DNA from: Ruminococcus sp.
GTDB lineage: Bacteria; Bacillota; Clostridia; Oscillospirales; Ruminococcaceae
Direction of reading: 5' to 3'
Assembly (NCBI GenBank): GCA_017542475.1
Contig: JAFXXD010000013.1
Coordinates: 1 to 64,000 of the forward strand
DNA length: 64,000 nucleotides
This document shows positions 27,001-33,463 of this stretch, piece by piece. The notes under the pieces are model-generated. The model made no database searches and was not told the DNA's origin. It was given only the letters and a program-made list of their open reading frames with translations. A program made the position numbers and the translations under genes. Position 1 is the stretch's first letter. Each line of letters opens with the position of its first letter.

Positions 27001-28930
27001 GGAGCTCCTGTCGCCGTTCTATGTTTATGCAGATGCTGACGGAACGCTGATGGTGGCTGAAAGCGAGAGCGTGGCTACCGTAAAGGGAGCAGACGGTCAA
27101 TATTACAGACGTATCAATGACGATGAGAATCCGTCTGCGAAGTACAGCATTATGCCGCAGCTGGACTTTTCGTCTGTGAGTGAGGGCGGAAGCTATATAA
27201 AGCTCGACAACTCAACAGGTGCCACTGCATACGACGGAACATATTACTACCGCATGGCTACTAATGCGGATTTGGAAGCCGATCCGACTCTTCAGCTATA
27301 TAGCTGTGACAGCTCAATAGGCTCCGAGGTATACTATCTCAGTATCTTTACTCCGAAGGATAAGGCTTCAAACAGCGGTAAGATCTATAATATGGCGTTT
27401 GACACTCCGAAATCGTTTGAAAAGCCGAATGAAAATGATACTGTGTGGCGTCCGAACGCAAGAAAATCGGGCGTTAACACCCTGCGTCACCTGTTTATGG
27501 GCGACCTGTATGAAAACGATCTCAAGGTCGATGTATCCTCGCTGAGCGGCGAAAAGGAAATGGGCAGCGACAACTATCTGCTCAATGTAAAGATGACTTC
27601 TGTCGTATCACTGACGCAAAGTGCAAGAAATGCGCACGTTGATTCCAATCTGAGCGCTCATAAGGACGAGATCGGAATTTACCAGACATTCCTGATGACG
27701 TATGACAAGCAGAAGGAGGGTGAAAACACATCTACCGTAGGCTTGGAGCCGAAGGCTAAAGCGTGGCTCGATGACAAGAAGTATTATCTTCGTGCAGGCG
27801 GAACACTTAACACAGAGTTCACCTCCGCTGATTCGATAATGGCTCCTGCCGAGTCTGTCGAAGGCGAAGAATACGCAGATGATTTTGATATCGTGAACTA
27901 TGATTTCCTCGAAATGAGGAGCAATCAGAATCTTGCCTCCTATCTGGGCGAATCGACCTATAATTATAAGGTCGCACTGTGCGTCGAGTACAAGATAGGT
28001 TATTCGTCGGCTCTGCTCAGCGAGCAGTTCCCTGTAAAGTCACAGGGCGGAGATGCGTCTGTCGGAGCAAAGGTAATAGGCTATTCCAACATTTCCTCGT
28101 CCAAGGACGGCGCGCTGTATACTGCGGCGTCAATGTTCAAGGAGGACCATGAAAAGACTGAAGACGGACAGACCGTGCAGGATGGCTACAGATACTACAC
28201 TACCGCCAACACGAAGGCGAAGCTGAAGTACAATGTGATCCAGACAGACCCGGGTCTTGCTTCCGAGCAGGCGGGTGCGGGACTGTACGGCGGCGAGCTC
28301 GGATATCTCGGCGTAAACGAAAAGGAAACGGGAGGAGCGGCGTCATTTGTTGATACATACGCGTCGTATGACCTGACAAATATGCAGGATCCCGGAGATT
28401 TCATCAAGCTGACGATAAGACTTTCTTCAAAGCAGAACGGCTATCTCGATCCGACTTCATCAAATTATCCCGACAGCGGCGATGCCAACAGCGCCAATGC
28501 TCTGACGATAGGCGACTACATTCAGAATCTGAAGGTGTACGGCAAGAATATCGGCGTAGATCAGCAGACAAACCAGCCGATAATGGACGTTCTCTACGAT
28601 CAGAGCGGCTCGACTGCCAATACCAACAGCCGCGATGATGCTCAGGAAAATCCGATCATCAGAAGCACGACAGAAGGCGGCGGAAAGATGATAACTCTCG
28701 TCGTGAAGAAGGAGCTTCTTCGTTCCGAGGAAGGCAGCGGACTGTACTACATCCCTGTTTCCTTTGAGGTAAAGCAGATGCCGAACGGCGGCTATTACTC
28801 GAATTACAGGGTGTCCGTGACAGCCGAGGCTTGCACAGATATTGCTTCTGACAGCAATATCACCGATACATTTGCGACCGATTACCTTATCTACACCGAT
28901 GCGAAGATAGAATCGAAGGTCATAAGGTGA
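18068..28930 (+). CDS. Giant secreted GLUG-like repeat surface protein
   Basis: 3,620 residues from ATG 18068 (AGGAG 10 bases upstream; earlier in-frame ATGs at 18059/18062 overlap that site). Signal peptide: 'KKFLKRIISGVTSLVIVAGV' with probable cleavage after PKALA. Two fields of GLUG-like motifs (GGLVGxx, GGVVGxx, GGLIGxx): residues about 205-560 (nt 18.7-19.7 kb) and about 2230-2520 (24.7-25.6 kb). Such repeats form beta-solenoids in adhesins. The final 1,000 residues are non-repetitive and end 'DYLIYTDAKIESKVIR', with no LPXTG signal, SLH domain or membrane anchor. A segment at about 24.0-25.9 kb is far more AT-rich than the rest (17 G+C in 60 at 24241-24300; 33 in 60 at 27001-27060). Likely a cell-surface adhesin or matrix scaffold. 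Confidence 0.8.
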   Translation: MKMNINELLHKKFLKRIISGVTSLVIVAGVLPLGEFSEELGKISFELPKALADEEPKFSCGNVTVSLADFAEYSDDCMNFPIEHQHDHIMLTYDGVEVNFVNGFKGLGTDGKPFAGSLSMEPHQGADFELILDAPLFNYVYDDVEVKNLSNTAANNPIKIASKIDVDTRTTPLFAQNVIHKEGSSTVHTWYIDVVKPTDTASSTLDEFGGLIGTMNEGAKANLVVTMKTLDEDTAPAVIHGSGNLGFFCGTMEASSELTASLDTGSGYRGIESISTSGGNAGGLVGQMASTATFTYSSANPQDSAGTISASGGYAGGVVGKNDGGTVRFGTVSNGTFTASSSRYQVRQTISGSNGAGGIFGYYETSSNFNADTYDINCKVNGTGHTGGLFGELKGLAAIELSGTNTITSEHTTGDAKTYGGLIGQYTTANDYGITVSSMTASTNKSGGKATYYGGAIGRIADSKAGEGDTTVDVLVHAAFSSFTATSLNAGTLTYGGLVGSAKKAYIDVAGNTKITASGFKGGGLVGDLGDGVLVMDGSVDLSAATPTADGQSVGKVVGVRDNALVIKRTTATETTPNACVLDLPSTAVDNIGSWGDVIAFDDLFTITSGTSIQIKAPSAAADTNPAVAKPYRHIRTADDYAVTALCFQIDAGENPYVSFANTTDTYDTISAANIFLEGDVDLGSKGFRGLTRDNDTEGDGTYCTFSGTFDGTSASAITEGNGTRSEYKITYGGGVLYRHSYNGLFAIADGATVQNTYFDGTLKVNAQDKMYVGAAAATAAGAFTVKKVTVKTAFEHESAEGAELVIGGVLGESDGDGVLTIGDSNGSAGNITVNASICNPSGSIGGSSGDVYLGGVIGRISHNKNEAETWNFYNVTVTGSIKNGAAQTYNRVGGLVAFISGYSNSTATYASRALNLNTVNIQGLSIEVNASENGAVGGLLGYAWRNTDVDFNKVSVSGSSIKNTSTAEGIDFAGLVYNGTGHWTADATTANSVTTSDIDIASFTLYSDNAESFGMIVNKGWYADDGKTMGDGSASALYLELCDKDAYKLASGVSFKKKSSTSTDMDIHVFDELVAYTAYYTGSGASKHGYAGTDEDDLYIIRNGQGIVSIQTDGSGGGLTMNGSSASGTYTPVTAFGKQMNPYSRYYYNLHTINTGTSKADKLMRWGARWYAHNSIKKYISDNGWGTAVGGSGAANTDVYDMAGYSWYPLNIDSANVTIKGTFKLWNKEFEGSESAANTADSAHHSVRSSLYSGGKSQHFLMHSALFYNVNGKLTADVVLQGSVPKIDTGNDKYSGALVLGLVKGTDSDENNTAKVSTTNVKLDGVYVWNFDLVDEASGSDDVIENYAPLLINKSGEFSTLSISNVTVKDGNSYPSSSFTDRKASYSSSAVPLGLVKDNNGTPKIATSLIGNVGQSKDDYNVSVSFSNIQLDGRKTNTDLSAGDISALDTAYHTSASLFTQSTLVTRYMRFTGHGTYNYSYSADWTKTKTSAEGVTPETYSYTHSPINVTYGKEVGYTSSDTNTEYPGQEQHYLNADEFVNPTSGADIGSEASYTAFTTSYLPYVYCEYQNNNDYHQLEVNHKTIVFSGCGTYNDPFFLTVGDDFETIYEIMKETQLVDQDICLPTGSDWLSASWHSSHNTYKGAIVGSEFAYYKTDSSGAAITNSSTAGYEKRSAEDVAKYVAGAYYKVSPKENNTITIDPTAAGDFAGDFKGFGNTTKTATQFRGVIVGDGTPIIENKTNYPLIAISNGSVAKGINITVDGTIDLSLGAAKKYTAIEDESSQYVYGAVMGTVLGGDNIIDGVTVSFNNTEIDLGGTHAQLIPVGGYVGSVVNGGVIFRGMESKRGNEGIAGIPSGIVTADTTNGEMTSSDNKRWLYVNPIIGRVINGYAVTEADAYRPFEDGTRTYGDETVEYWLETKSGNTITSSVSKSASDKGNAVGVTMRNGNKNYSIADISSGEAKLNTKGTNSVIEVPNGQAFFIMSLVVNSGMSQKQLGYNQAYQMSRTADYDSVATNTSASASSCSDYNNKAKNDKLNTSDNTKTDKRGYLYQNYTLNNNQISNADKSLKLTTQDGKYYLPDGYKGIGNLYNNDDSTTTKVNENDYYRMKITSFTGNGATISQNTYYYFYDDKDTEYPPNTGLQSGLGLINYYTAGSNGTFRDFYLTGNVKADLINTSDGSFILTKTAKALDTGGTGAANSKYLSVGTLIGTMAQNLTVKNVSLQNIDVLGLRATGGLIGYIPDKTLTYEIESTVAATAYNSNEIKVHGRASTGGLVGKIRAGFAKVDMNNHTFNLSEVVCECQDRGGDYWDYGVGGFVGMMRAGANNIDGNIETSASNYFKNIVIGTENDAQKVTCKEGAEIFTAGVVGIMNKCKGINIENCKFYNLSVEAKFAAAGLVAFPTTYTPAVVTNTHLYSPLGSTIESTTDYAGGLIGSSDPRRESSNGSQNFTFDGCSVDNYTISGKKGAGGVIGFRGAYADSIELCINNSSVTNCTIKSDDAAGGLIGEIISPVVGYNLLAQNIAIDGYSNDAPTYAGYICGSITDNSANVTYNTTGNYKPGSYMKTNQETGRNPFIKIAGFSRQADDISTMEAELVGACNYGTGYGTGGYVIFADYSGTQSNEAASHVNDTNNQAAASPYITVNPKNTHLNIKNDSSTGFITGDGSLKDSYSTIINDSTNKKYSFYKRYSEGAITTDTLSADDKSEIARHLSDSSTVFPGKSIGSFPLLVIDDTTNENTTRLLNNYINVLANTAYNYAAENSSVYNVDFIRYKYENDGFVVSNDAASMSVSESESLFKMNPASVDTSSSEVKFTLMDVQFMDPSTPAKIAYHLYIPLYVKRVLIYDVSLKFASNTEYNSDAYRLANNDYMFENFGNPVTFRAEFKYDRDMFAWASAVSEGDSVLTNYSKYLTYRRVNDLTNDNTDQWPEGTKLVLVDVKAGREYYWEPEGNGTLADIEFKNFKAIDGTTAYSPVDFQELLSPFYVYADADGTLMVAESESVATVKGADGQYYRRINDDENPSAKYSIMPQLDFSSVSEGGSYIKLDNSTGATAYDGTYYYRMATNADLEADPTLQLYSCDSSIGSEVYYLSIFTPKDKASNSGKIYNMAFDTPKSFEKPNENDTVWRPNARKSGVNTLRHLFMGDLYENDLKVDVSSLSGEKEMGSDNYLLNVKMTSVVSLTQSARNAHVDSNLSAHKDEIGIYQTFLMTYDKQKEGENTSTVGLEPKAKAWLDDKKYYLRAGGTLNTEFTSADSIMAPAESVEGEEYADDFDIVNYDFLEMRSNQNLASYLGESTYNYKVALCVEYKIGYSSALLSEQFPVKSQGGDASVGAKVIGYSNISSSKDGALYTAASMFKEDHEKTEDGQTVQDGYRYYTTANTKAKLKYNVIQTDPGLASEQAGAGLYGGELGYLGVNEKETGGAASFVDTYASYDLTNMQDPGDFIKLTIRLSSKQNGYLDPTSSNYPDSGDANSANALTIGDYIQNLKVYGKNIGVDQQTNQPIMDVLYDQSGSTANTNSRDDAQENPIIRSTTEGGGKMITLVVKKELLRSEEGSGLYYIPVSFEVKQMPNGGYYSNYRVSVTAEACTDIASDSNITDTFATDYLIYTDAKIESKVIR

Positions 28931-28948
28931 TAAACATCAGCATAACCG

Positions 28949-28979
28949 AACGGCTCCGAGTTTTCTCGGAGCCGTTTTT
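28949..28979 (+). terminator. Terminator of the giant-protein operon
   Basis: AACGGCTCCGAG and CTCGGAGCCGTT form a 12-bp stem with a TTTT loop, then TTTT. Confidence 0.92.
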
Positions 28980-29089
28980 ATTCCGTAACGGATAGTAATA
29001 TATTTGCCCGATTTTACGCACGGTATCGGGAAAGGGCGGAATTTATGCAAATGCACGAATTTCCACCGCTATTTTTATAAGTTAATTCA

Positions 29090-29118
29090 TTGACAATTGA
29101 GTATATGTATGATATAAT
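29090..29118 (+). promoter_or_regulatory. Promoter of the EAL/signal peptidase/AAA+ operon
   Basis: TTGACA (29090-29095), 17-base spacer, TATAAT (29113-29118): consensus. It would drive genes from 29,168 on. Confidence 0.9.
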
Positions 29119-29167
29119 AAAATAGTATAAGAGTATATATGCGCATTATGGCAGAGGGGGTGCTGAT

Positions 29168-29926
29168 ATGGGAGTAAACGCTGAAAAGTCGCTGGTTGAC
29201 GGACTCCGCGCCGTCGAGCTCCACTACCGCGTGATAAGAGATATCTCCAGCGGACAGATAGCCGCATATCAGTCCCAGACACGGCTGAATTCCCCGAAGC
29301 TCGGCGTACTCACGCCCGAAAAGTTCCGCGACGTGTGCGAGATAACGAATCAGGCGGTGCGGCTCTTTAACCTTGAGCTGATACAGGCTCTTGAAGCGTA
29401 CAAGACCTTCACCGGGCGCGAGCTGAATTTCAGCTGGATATCGGTGTATATGCCCGTGAGGTTCCTGAAGGAGCCGAACGCTGAAAAGACCCTGCTCGAG
29501 TATTTCTCGCGGTATGAGGTGCCGACGAGCAGGATATGCTTCGAGCTGTCGGAGAAGCTCCTCGAGGAGACCGACGGCAGAGCGGCGCAGGTGCTCCAGC
29601 ATATGCGCAACCGCGGCTTCCACTTTATGATAGTGAACTTCGGAGGCGACACCTGTCCGATGATGAGGCTCTCGGGCTTCTCGGTGGACTACGTGCTGCT
29701 GAGCCCCGAGGTCGCGAACTTTCTCGGAAGCAGCGAGCGCTCGGACAACGCTGTGAAGTCGATAGTCGGCTTCGTCAACGACATAGGCGCCGAGCCTATC
29801 GCGGACGGGGTCTACAACAGCCGACAGGCGGAAATGCTGTACTCGTTCGAGTGTTCATACTGTGCGGGTACGCTTGCAGGAAAATATATGACAGAAAGAT
29901 ACGTCAGAAGAAAGAATGACGCATAA
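29168..29926 (+). CDS. Degenerate EAL-domain protein
   Basis: 252 residues, one domain, no membrane segment. The outline is EAL-like: 'AAYQSQTRL' (about 35-43) where active enzymes have the E-A-L-x-R motif, 'ICFELSEKLLEE' (about 124) where they have fExtE, 'MIVNFGGD' (about 154-161) for DDFGTG, and 'EPIADGVYNSRQAEML' (about 204) for the AEGVE-xxxQ motif. The Glu of EAL and the catalytic Asp pair are replaced, so c-di-GMP hydrolysis is unlikely; the protein may bind c-di-GMP or a partner. As first gene of the operon with the signal peptidases and the AAA+ ATPase it is a natural candidate for the regulatory input. Start ATG with AGAGGGGG upstream. Confidence 0.75.
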   Translation: MGVNAEKSLVDGLRAVELHYRVIRDISSGQIAAYQSQTRLNSPKLGVLTPEKFRDVCEITNQAVRLFNLELIQALEAYKTFTGRELNFSWISVYMPVRFLKEPNAEKTLLEYFSRYEVPTSRICFELSEKLLEETDGRAAQVLQHMRNRGFHFMIVNFGGDTCPMMRLSGFSVDYVLLSPEVANFLGSSERSDNAVKSIVGFVNDIGAEPIADGVYNSRQAEMLYSFECSYCAGTLAGKYMTERYVRRKNDA

Positions 29927-29949
29927 ATAGAACAAGGGGGTGTCTCGTA

Positions 29950-30663
29950 ATGGAGGAAAAAGTAAGAGACGTCCTTGAGCTGAGAAGAAAAAGTAAAGAG
30001 GTCAAGCGCCACTTCATCGTTATGAGAGTGCTGGCACTGCTTGTTATCATTCTTATACTTCTCGTGGCGATAGCCTACGCTGTCTCCTACTTCTACGACA
30101 AGTTCGGCAGCTTTACCGTCAAGGTCAACAAGTACGATATGGTGCATCAGGGACTGACGCTTTCGGAAACGCCTGATTATGACAGGTCGAACGCCGTACT
30201 GAATGCGAACATCGTGTACGATATGACCAATATCAGCGGCGAGGATATACCTCCGAACGTTGATAAGATAAACGGCAGCCACAACGGCGACAGCTACATA
30301 GCCTACACCTTCTACCTCATCAACTCGGGCGACGATACCGTCAGCTATACGGGCGAGATGAACATCGAGAACGTGACTAAGGGCGTGGACGAGGCTGTGC
30401 GCATAGCGGTATACAAGAACGGCGAAAAGACCGTTTACGGCAAGACGAAGTCGAGCGGTGCGGGCAAGGAGAGCGACTGCGACAGCGAATTCCTGTCGTC
30501 GTCGGTGGTAATGCGTACCTCAGGTGACAAATTCAAGGCTAAGGACAAGGATAAATATACCGTCGTTATCTGGCTCGAGGGCAACGACCCCGACTGCGTG
30601 GACGACATAATCGGCGGAACATTAAAACTCAGTATGAGCTTCAAAATAGTGGAATCAACCTAA
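29950..30663 (+). CDS. Membrane-anchored TasA/CalY-like exported protein
   Basis: 237 residues. A basic cytoplasmic N-terminus of about 24 residues, one strong membrane segment ('VMRVLALLVIILILLVAIAYAV', about 24-45) and an outside domain. That domain has 'YDMTNISGEDIPPNVDKING', 'AYTFYLINSGDDTVSYTGEM' and a C-terminal 'YTVVIWLEGNDPDCVDDIIG', which I associate with clostridial TasA-like matrix proteins (typical 'iWlEG.DpeC' end). Whether the anchor is cleaved is unclear. Lies 14 bases before the signal peptidase gene, which suggests it is a substrate or accessory. Confidence 0.7.
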   Translation: MEEKVRDVLELRRKSKEVKRHFIVMRVLALLVIILILLVAIAYAVSYFYDKFGSFTVKVNKYDMVHQGLTLSETPDYDRSNAVLNANIVYDMTNISGEDIPPNVDKINGSHNGDSYIAYTFYLINSGDDTVSYTGEMNIENVTKGVDEAVRIAVYKNGEKTVYGKTKSSGAGKESDCDSEFLSSSVVMRTSGDKFKAKDKDKYTVVIWLEGNDPDCVDDIIGGTLKLSMSFKIVEST

Positions 30664-30676
30664 AGGAGATTAACTT

Positions 30677-31495
30677 ATGAAAAAGGCACTCAGTATCATT
30701 GCAAATGTACTGGCATGGATCGTCCTGATATTTGCACTTCTCGTTACAATAATGGTGTTCTCGTCGAGCAAGAACAACGGAGTCGCGAACCTCTTCGGCT
30801 TTATGCCGATGGCGGTAGAGTCCGACTCGATGAAGCCGACCTTCAAGCAGGGCGACCTCATCATCTGCAAGGAGGTAGATGACTACAGCTCGATAAAGGA
30901 GAACGACGTCATCACCTTCTGGACCACGATACAGGGTCAGAGAGTGAAGAACACGCATAGGATCGTCGAGGTCATCGACGAGGGCGGCGTTGTGAAGTAC
31001 GTCACCAAGGGCGATAACAACCCCGCAAACGACGACGACGTTATCTCGCAGGGCGCGATCATAGGCAGATGGACAGAGGTAAAGCTCCCGTTCATCGGCA
31101 AGGTCATGGACTTCCTGCGCACCAAGACAGGCTTCTTTGTATGCATAGTGATACCTATGGCGATATTCTTCCTCTTCGAGCTTTACAAGTTCATCGCCAC
31201 GATAATCGAGGCTAAGCGCCCCGAGCCTGTCGAGGTAGATGAGGAGGAGATAAAGCGCCGTGCCATTGAGGAATATCTCGCGGCACAGAAGCAGGCAGGC
31301 GGCGCGGCTGACAAGGCTGAGGCAGCCGCCGACAAGGTAACGGACAAGATAGAGACAGCCGCAGACGAGGCGAAAAAGCTCGAAAATGCGGCAGAGGCAC
31401 TCGTAAATACAGCCGAGGAGAACATCTCCGAGGTCAAGGAGACTGCGGCGGAGGCTGTTGAAGCCGCTGCCGAGGCAGCCGATAAGGCGGAATAG
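30677..31495 (+). CDS. sipW: SipW-like (ER-type) signal peptidase I with Ala-rich tail
   Basis: 272 residues. N-terminal membrane segment (about 8-28), catalytic Ser51 in 'VESDSMKPTF', His94 in 'KNTHRIVEV' in place of the bacterial Lys, and Asp113 in 'TKGDNNPANDD': the Ser-His-Asp arrangement of archaeal/ER-type signal peptidases such as SipW. A second membrane segment follows (about 150-175). The last 95 residues are an unusual acidic/Ala-rich helical tail with AADK/AEAA steps, likely cytoplasmic. It probably cleaves the YAWF-type signal peptides encoded at 13.8-16.8 kb. It is one of two such peptidase domains in the operon. Confidence 0.9.
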   Translation: MKKALSIIANVLAWIVLIFALLVTIMVFSSSKNNGVANLFGFMPMAVESDSMKPTFKQGDLIICKEVDDYSSIKENDVITFWTTIQGQRVKNTHRIVEVIDEGGVVKYVTKGDNNPANDDDVISQGAIIGRWTEVKLPFIGKVMDFLRTKTGFFVCIVIPMAIFFLFELYKFIATIIEAKRPEPVEVDEEEIKRRAIEEYLAAQKQAGGAADKAEAAADKVTDKIETAADEAKKLENAAEALVNTAEENISEVKETAAEAVEAAAEAADKAE

Positions 31496-31551
31496 TTTTC
31501 TGTCGTCCCGCGGCAGTGCGGTGAAAATTACACTAATAATCGGAGCATATC

Positions 31552-33132
31552 ATGAACGGATTTCTGAAATGGTTTTTCGCCTTTATGTCCGAGATGCTCA
31601 AGGGCTATGCTGAGATAGTCCGCGGCATAGGAAGCGGCATAAAGCAGATATTCAACATAAAGAACTACATAGAGATATTCAAGGAGTACTCCACAGATTT
31701 CGGCGCTCTGGGCTGGATACTGTCGATACTTGCTATCATAATAGTGGTCGCGATATACGTTCTTATCGCCGTCATGATTTTTATGTTCATAAGGAAATAC
31801 ATACGCTTCAGACACTCGCTCGTCAGCAATGAGGACCTCCTCGAGGAGATAGCCCTCCTGCAAAGGCGAGTAATGAAGATGGCAAAGGAAAAGGACGAGA
31901 TTATGGCGATGAAGGTCGCTCAGATGGGCGGCGGAACGGGCACGATGACCCTTCCCTCGGGACAGACCGCGTTTGCGGGCAGCGAGGGAGAGGAGGGCAC
32001 ACCCGCTCCCGTGGCGGTCGGCACAGTCGAGGACGGCGTAGTCCAGACCACCGATTACCGCTTCTCGAAGCTCATCGAGGTGGATACCTTCTACAAGACC
32101 TACACTCCGCCTGAGTACGACAACGAGGTCGACCTCGCGGGCATATGCGACAGGTTCCGCAATTTTGCGTGCTCGCGTATGCACCTCTACTACGAGCCCA
32201 AGACCATACGCCTGTTCCTCGCGGGTATGGCTTCCACGAAGCTGATAATCCTGCAAGGTATATCAGGTACAGGTAAGACCTCGCTCCCGTATTCGTTCGG
32301 TAAGTTCCTGCAGGTAGACACGACCATCGCGTCGGTACAGCCCTCGTGGCGCGACCGTACCGAGCTTTTCGGCTACTTCAACGAATTCACGAAGAACTTC
32401 AACGAGACCGAGGTACTGAAACGTATCTATTCGTCGAGCTACAACAACGACGTAAACCTGATACTTCTCGATGAGATGAACATCGCCCGCGTCGAGTATT
32501 ACTTCGCGGAAATGCTCTCCATACTCGAAATGCCGAACGCTGACGAGTGGGAGCTCGACATCGTGCCCAACGTATGGAGCACCGACCCTACCAACCTCGA
32601 CAAGGGCAAGATACGCATACCGCAGAATATCTGGTATATCGGCACGGCTAACAACGATGATTCGACGTTCGCCATCTCCGATAAGGTATACGACCGTGCT
32701 CAGCCGATAAACCTCGACGCGAAGGGCGTTGCGTTTGACGCTCCCGATACGCCGCCGATGAACCTCGGCTTCGACCACCTCGACAAGCTTTTCCACGAGG
32801 CATTCGACAAGTACCCGATATCGCAGGACAGCCTGAAGAAGATACAGCAGCTTGACCTGTGGGTGATCGAGAAGCTGAGAGTTGCCTTTGGTAACCGTAT
32901 CCTGAAGCAGATGAACTTCTTCGTGCCTGTATATGTAGCGTGCGGCGGCGACGAGCTCGACGGCATCGACTACGTACTGGCTACCAAGATATTCAGAAAG
33001 TTCGAGTCACTGAACCTTGCGATGCTCCGTGAGGAGCTGCGCGAGCTGTGCACATATATGAACAAGCTGTTCGGCAAGAACAAGATGAACGAGTCTATCG
33101 CATATCTTGAGCGCTTGCAGAAGCTGTTCTGA
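31552..33132 (+). CDS. Membrane-anchored McrB-like AAA+ ATPase
   Basis: 526 residues. An N-terminal amphipathic stretch, one strong membrane segment (about 53-80), a short coiled coil ('ALLQRRVMKMAKEKDEI'), a Gly/Thr linker, then an AAA+ domain: Walker A GISGTGKTS (about 236-244), Walker B LILLDEMN (about 303-310), sensor-1-like 'IWYIGTANNDDSTFAISDKV' (about 360-380). The 'LLDEMN' and 'GTANNDDST' forms are typical of McrB/MoxR-like ATPases. McrB proteins normally partner McrC or DUF2357 proteins in DNA restriction; here the next gene encodes a DUF2357-like protein fused to a signal peptidase, and this ATPase is tethered to the membrane, so a role in protein export is more likely than restriction. 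Confidence 0.85.
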   Translation: MNGFLKWFFAFMSEMLKGYAEIVRGIGSGIKQIFNIKNYIEIFKEYSTDFGALGWILSILAIIIVVAIYVLIAVMIFMFIRKYIRFRHSLVSNEDLLEEIALLQRRVMKMAKEKDEIMAMKVAQMGGGTGTMTLPSGQTAFAGSEGEEGTPAPVAVGTVEDGVVQTTDYRFSKLIEVDTFYKTYTPPEYDNEVDLAGICDRFRNFACSRMHLYYEPKTIRLFLAGMASTKLIILQGISGTGKTSLPYSFGKFLQVDTTIASVQPSWRDRTELFGYFNEFTKNFNETEVLKRIYSSSYNNDVNLILLDEMNIARVEYYFAEMLSILEMPNADEWELDIVPNVWSTDPTNLDKGKIRIPQNIWYIGTANNDDSTFAISDKVYDRAQPINLDAKGVAFDAPDTPPMNLGFDHLDKLFHEAFDKYPISQDSLKKIQQLDLWVIEKLRVAFGNRILKQMNFFVPVYVACGGDELDGIDYVLATKIFRKFESLNLAMLREELRELCTYMNKLFGKNKMNESIAYLERLQKLF

Positions 33133-33149
33133 TGAAATAATAACTACGA

Positions 33150-33445
33150 GCTGCGTATCGCTCGCCTGTCTGTGAGCCCACGGGCGACAAACGGGCAGGC
33201 GGTACGCAGTTGTGCGCGGTGTCCGCGCCGCCGATTCGCGCGGTCACTCGTAAACTCGTTTACCGAAATGGGTGGCGGGTTTATTTCCGCGAGCCATACC
33301 AATTCAGATTTGCCACCCACCGAAAGCAGACTGTGCCTTTTGTACAGACTGAGCGAGCTTGCGAGCGGCAACGTAGTTAGGGGTTCGGGGAACGGTGTTC
33401 CCCGACGGGTCAAGGGCAGAGCCCTTGAAAATCATTCCAAGCAAA
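33150..33445. repeat. Hairpin-cluster repeat splitting the AAA+/DUF2357 operon
   Basis: This 331-base gap has no gene. It holds a repeat that recurs at 39.94, 42.90 and partly 50.4 and 61.5 kb: a core GAGCGAGCTTGCGAGCGGCAACG (here 33,352-33,374), GGGGTTCGGGGAACGGTGTTCCCC-type palindromes and a GGGCAGAGCCC hairpin. It ends just before the ribosome binding site of the next gene, so the two partner genes have been pushed apart. Confidence 0.8.
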
Positions 33446-33463
33446 AAAGGCAGGTGAGGACAA

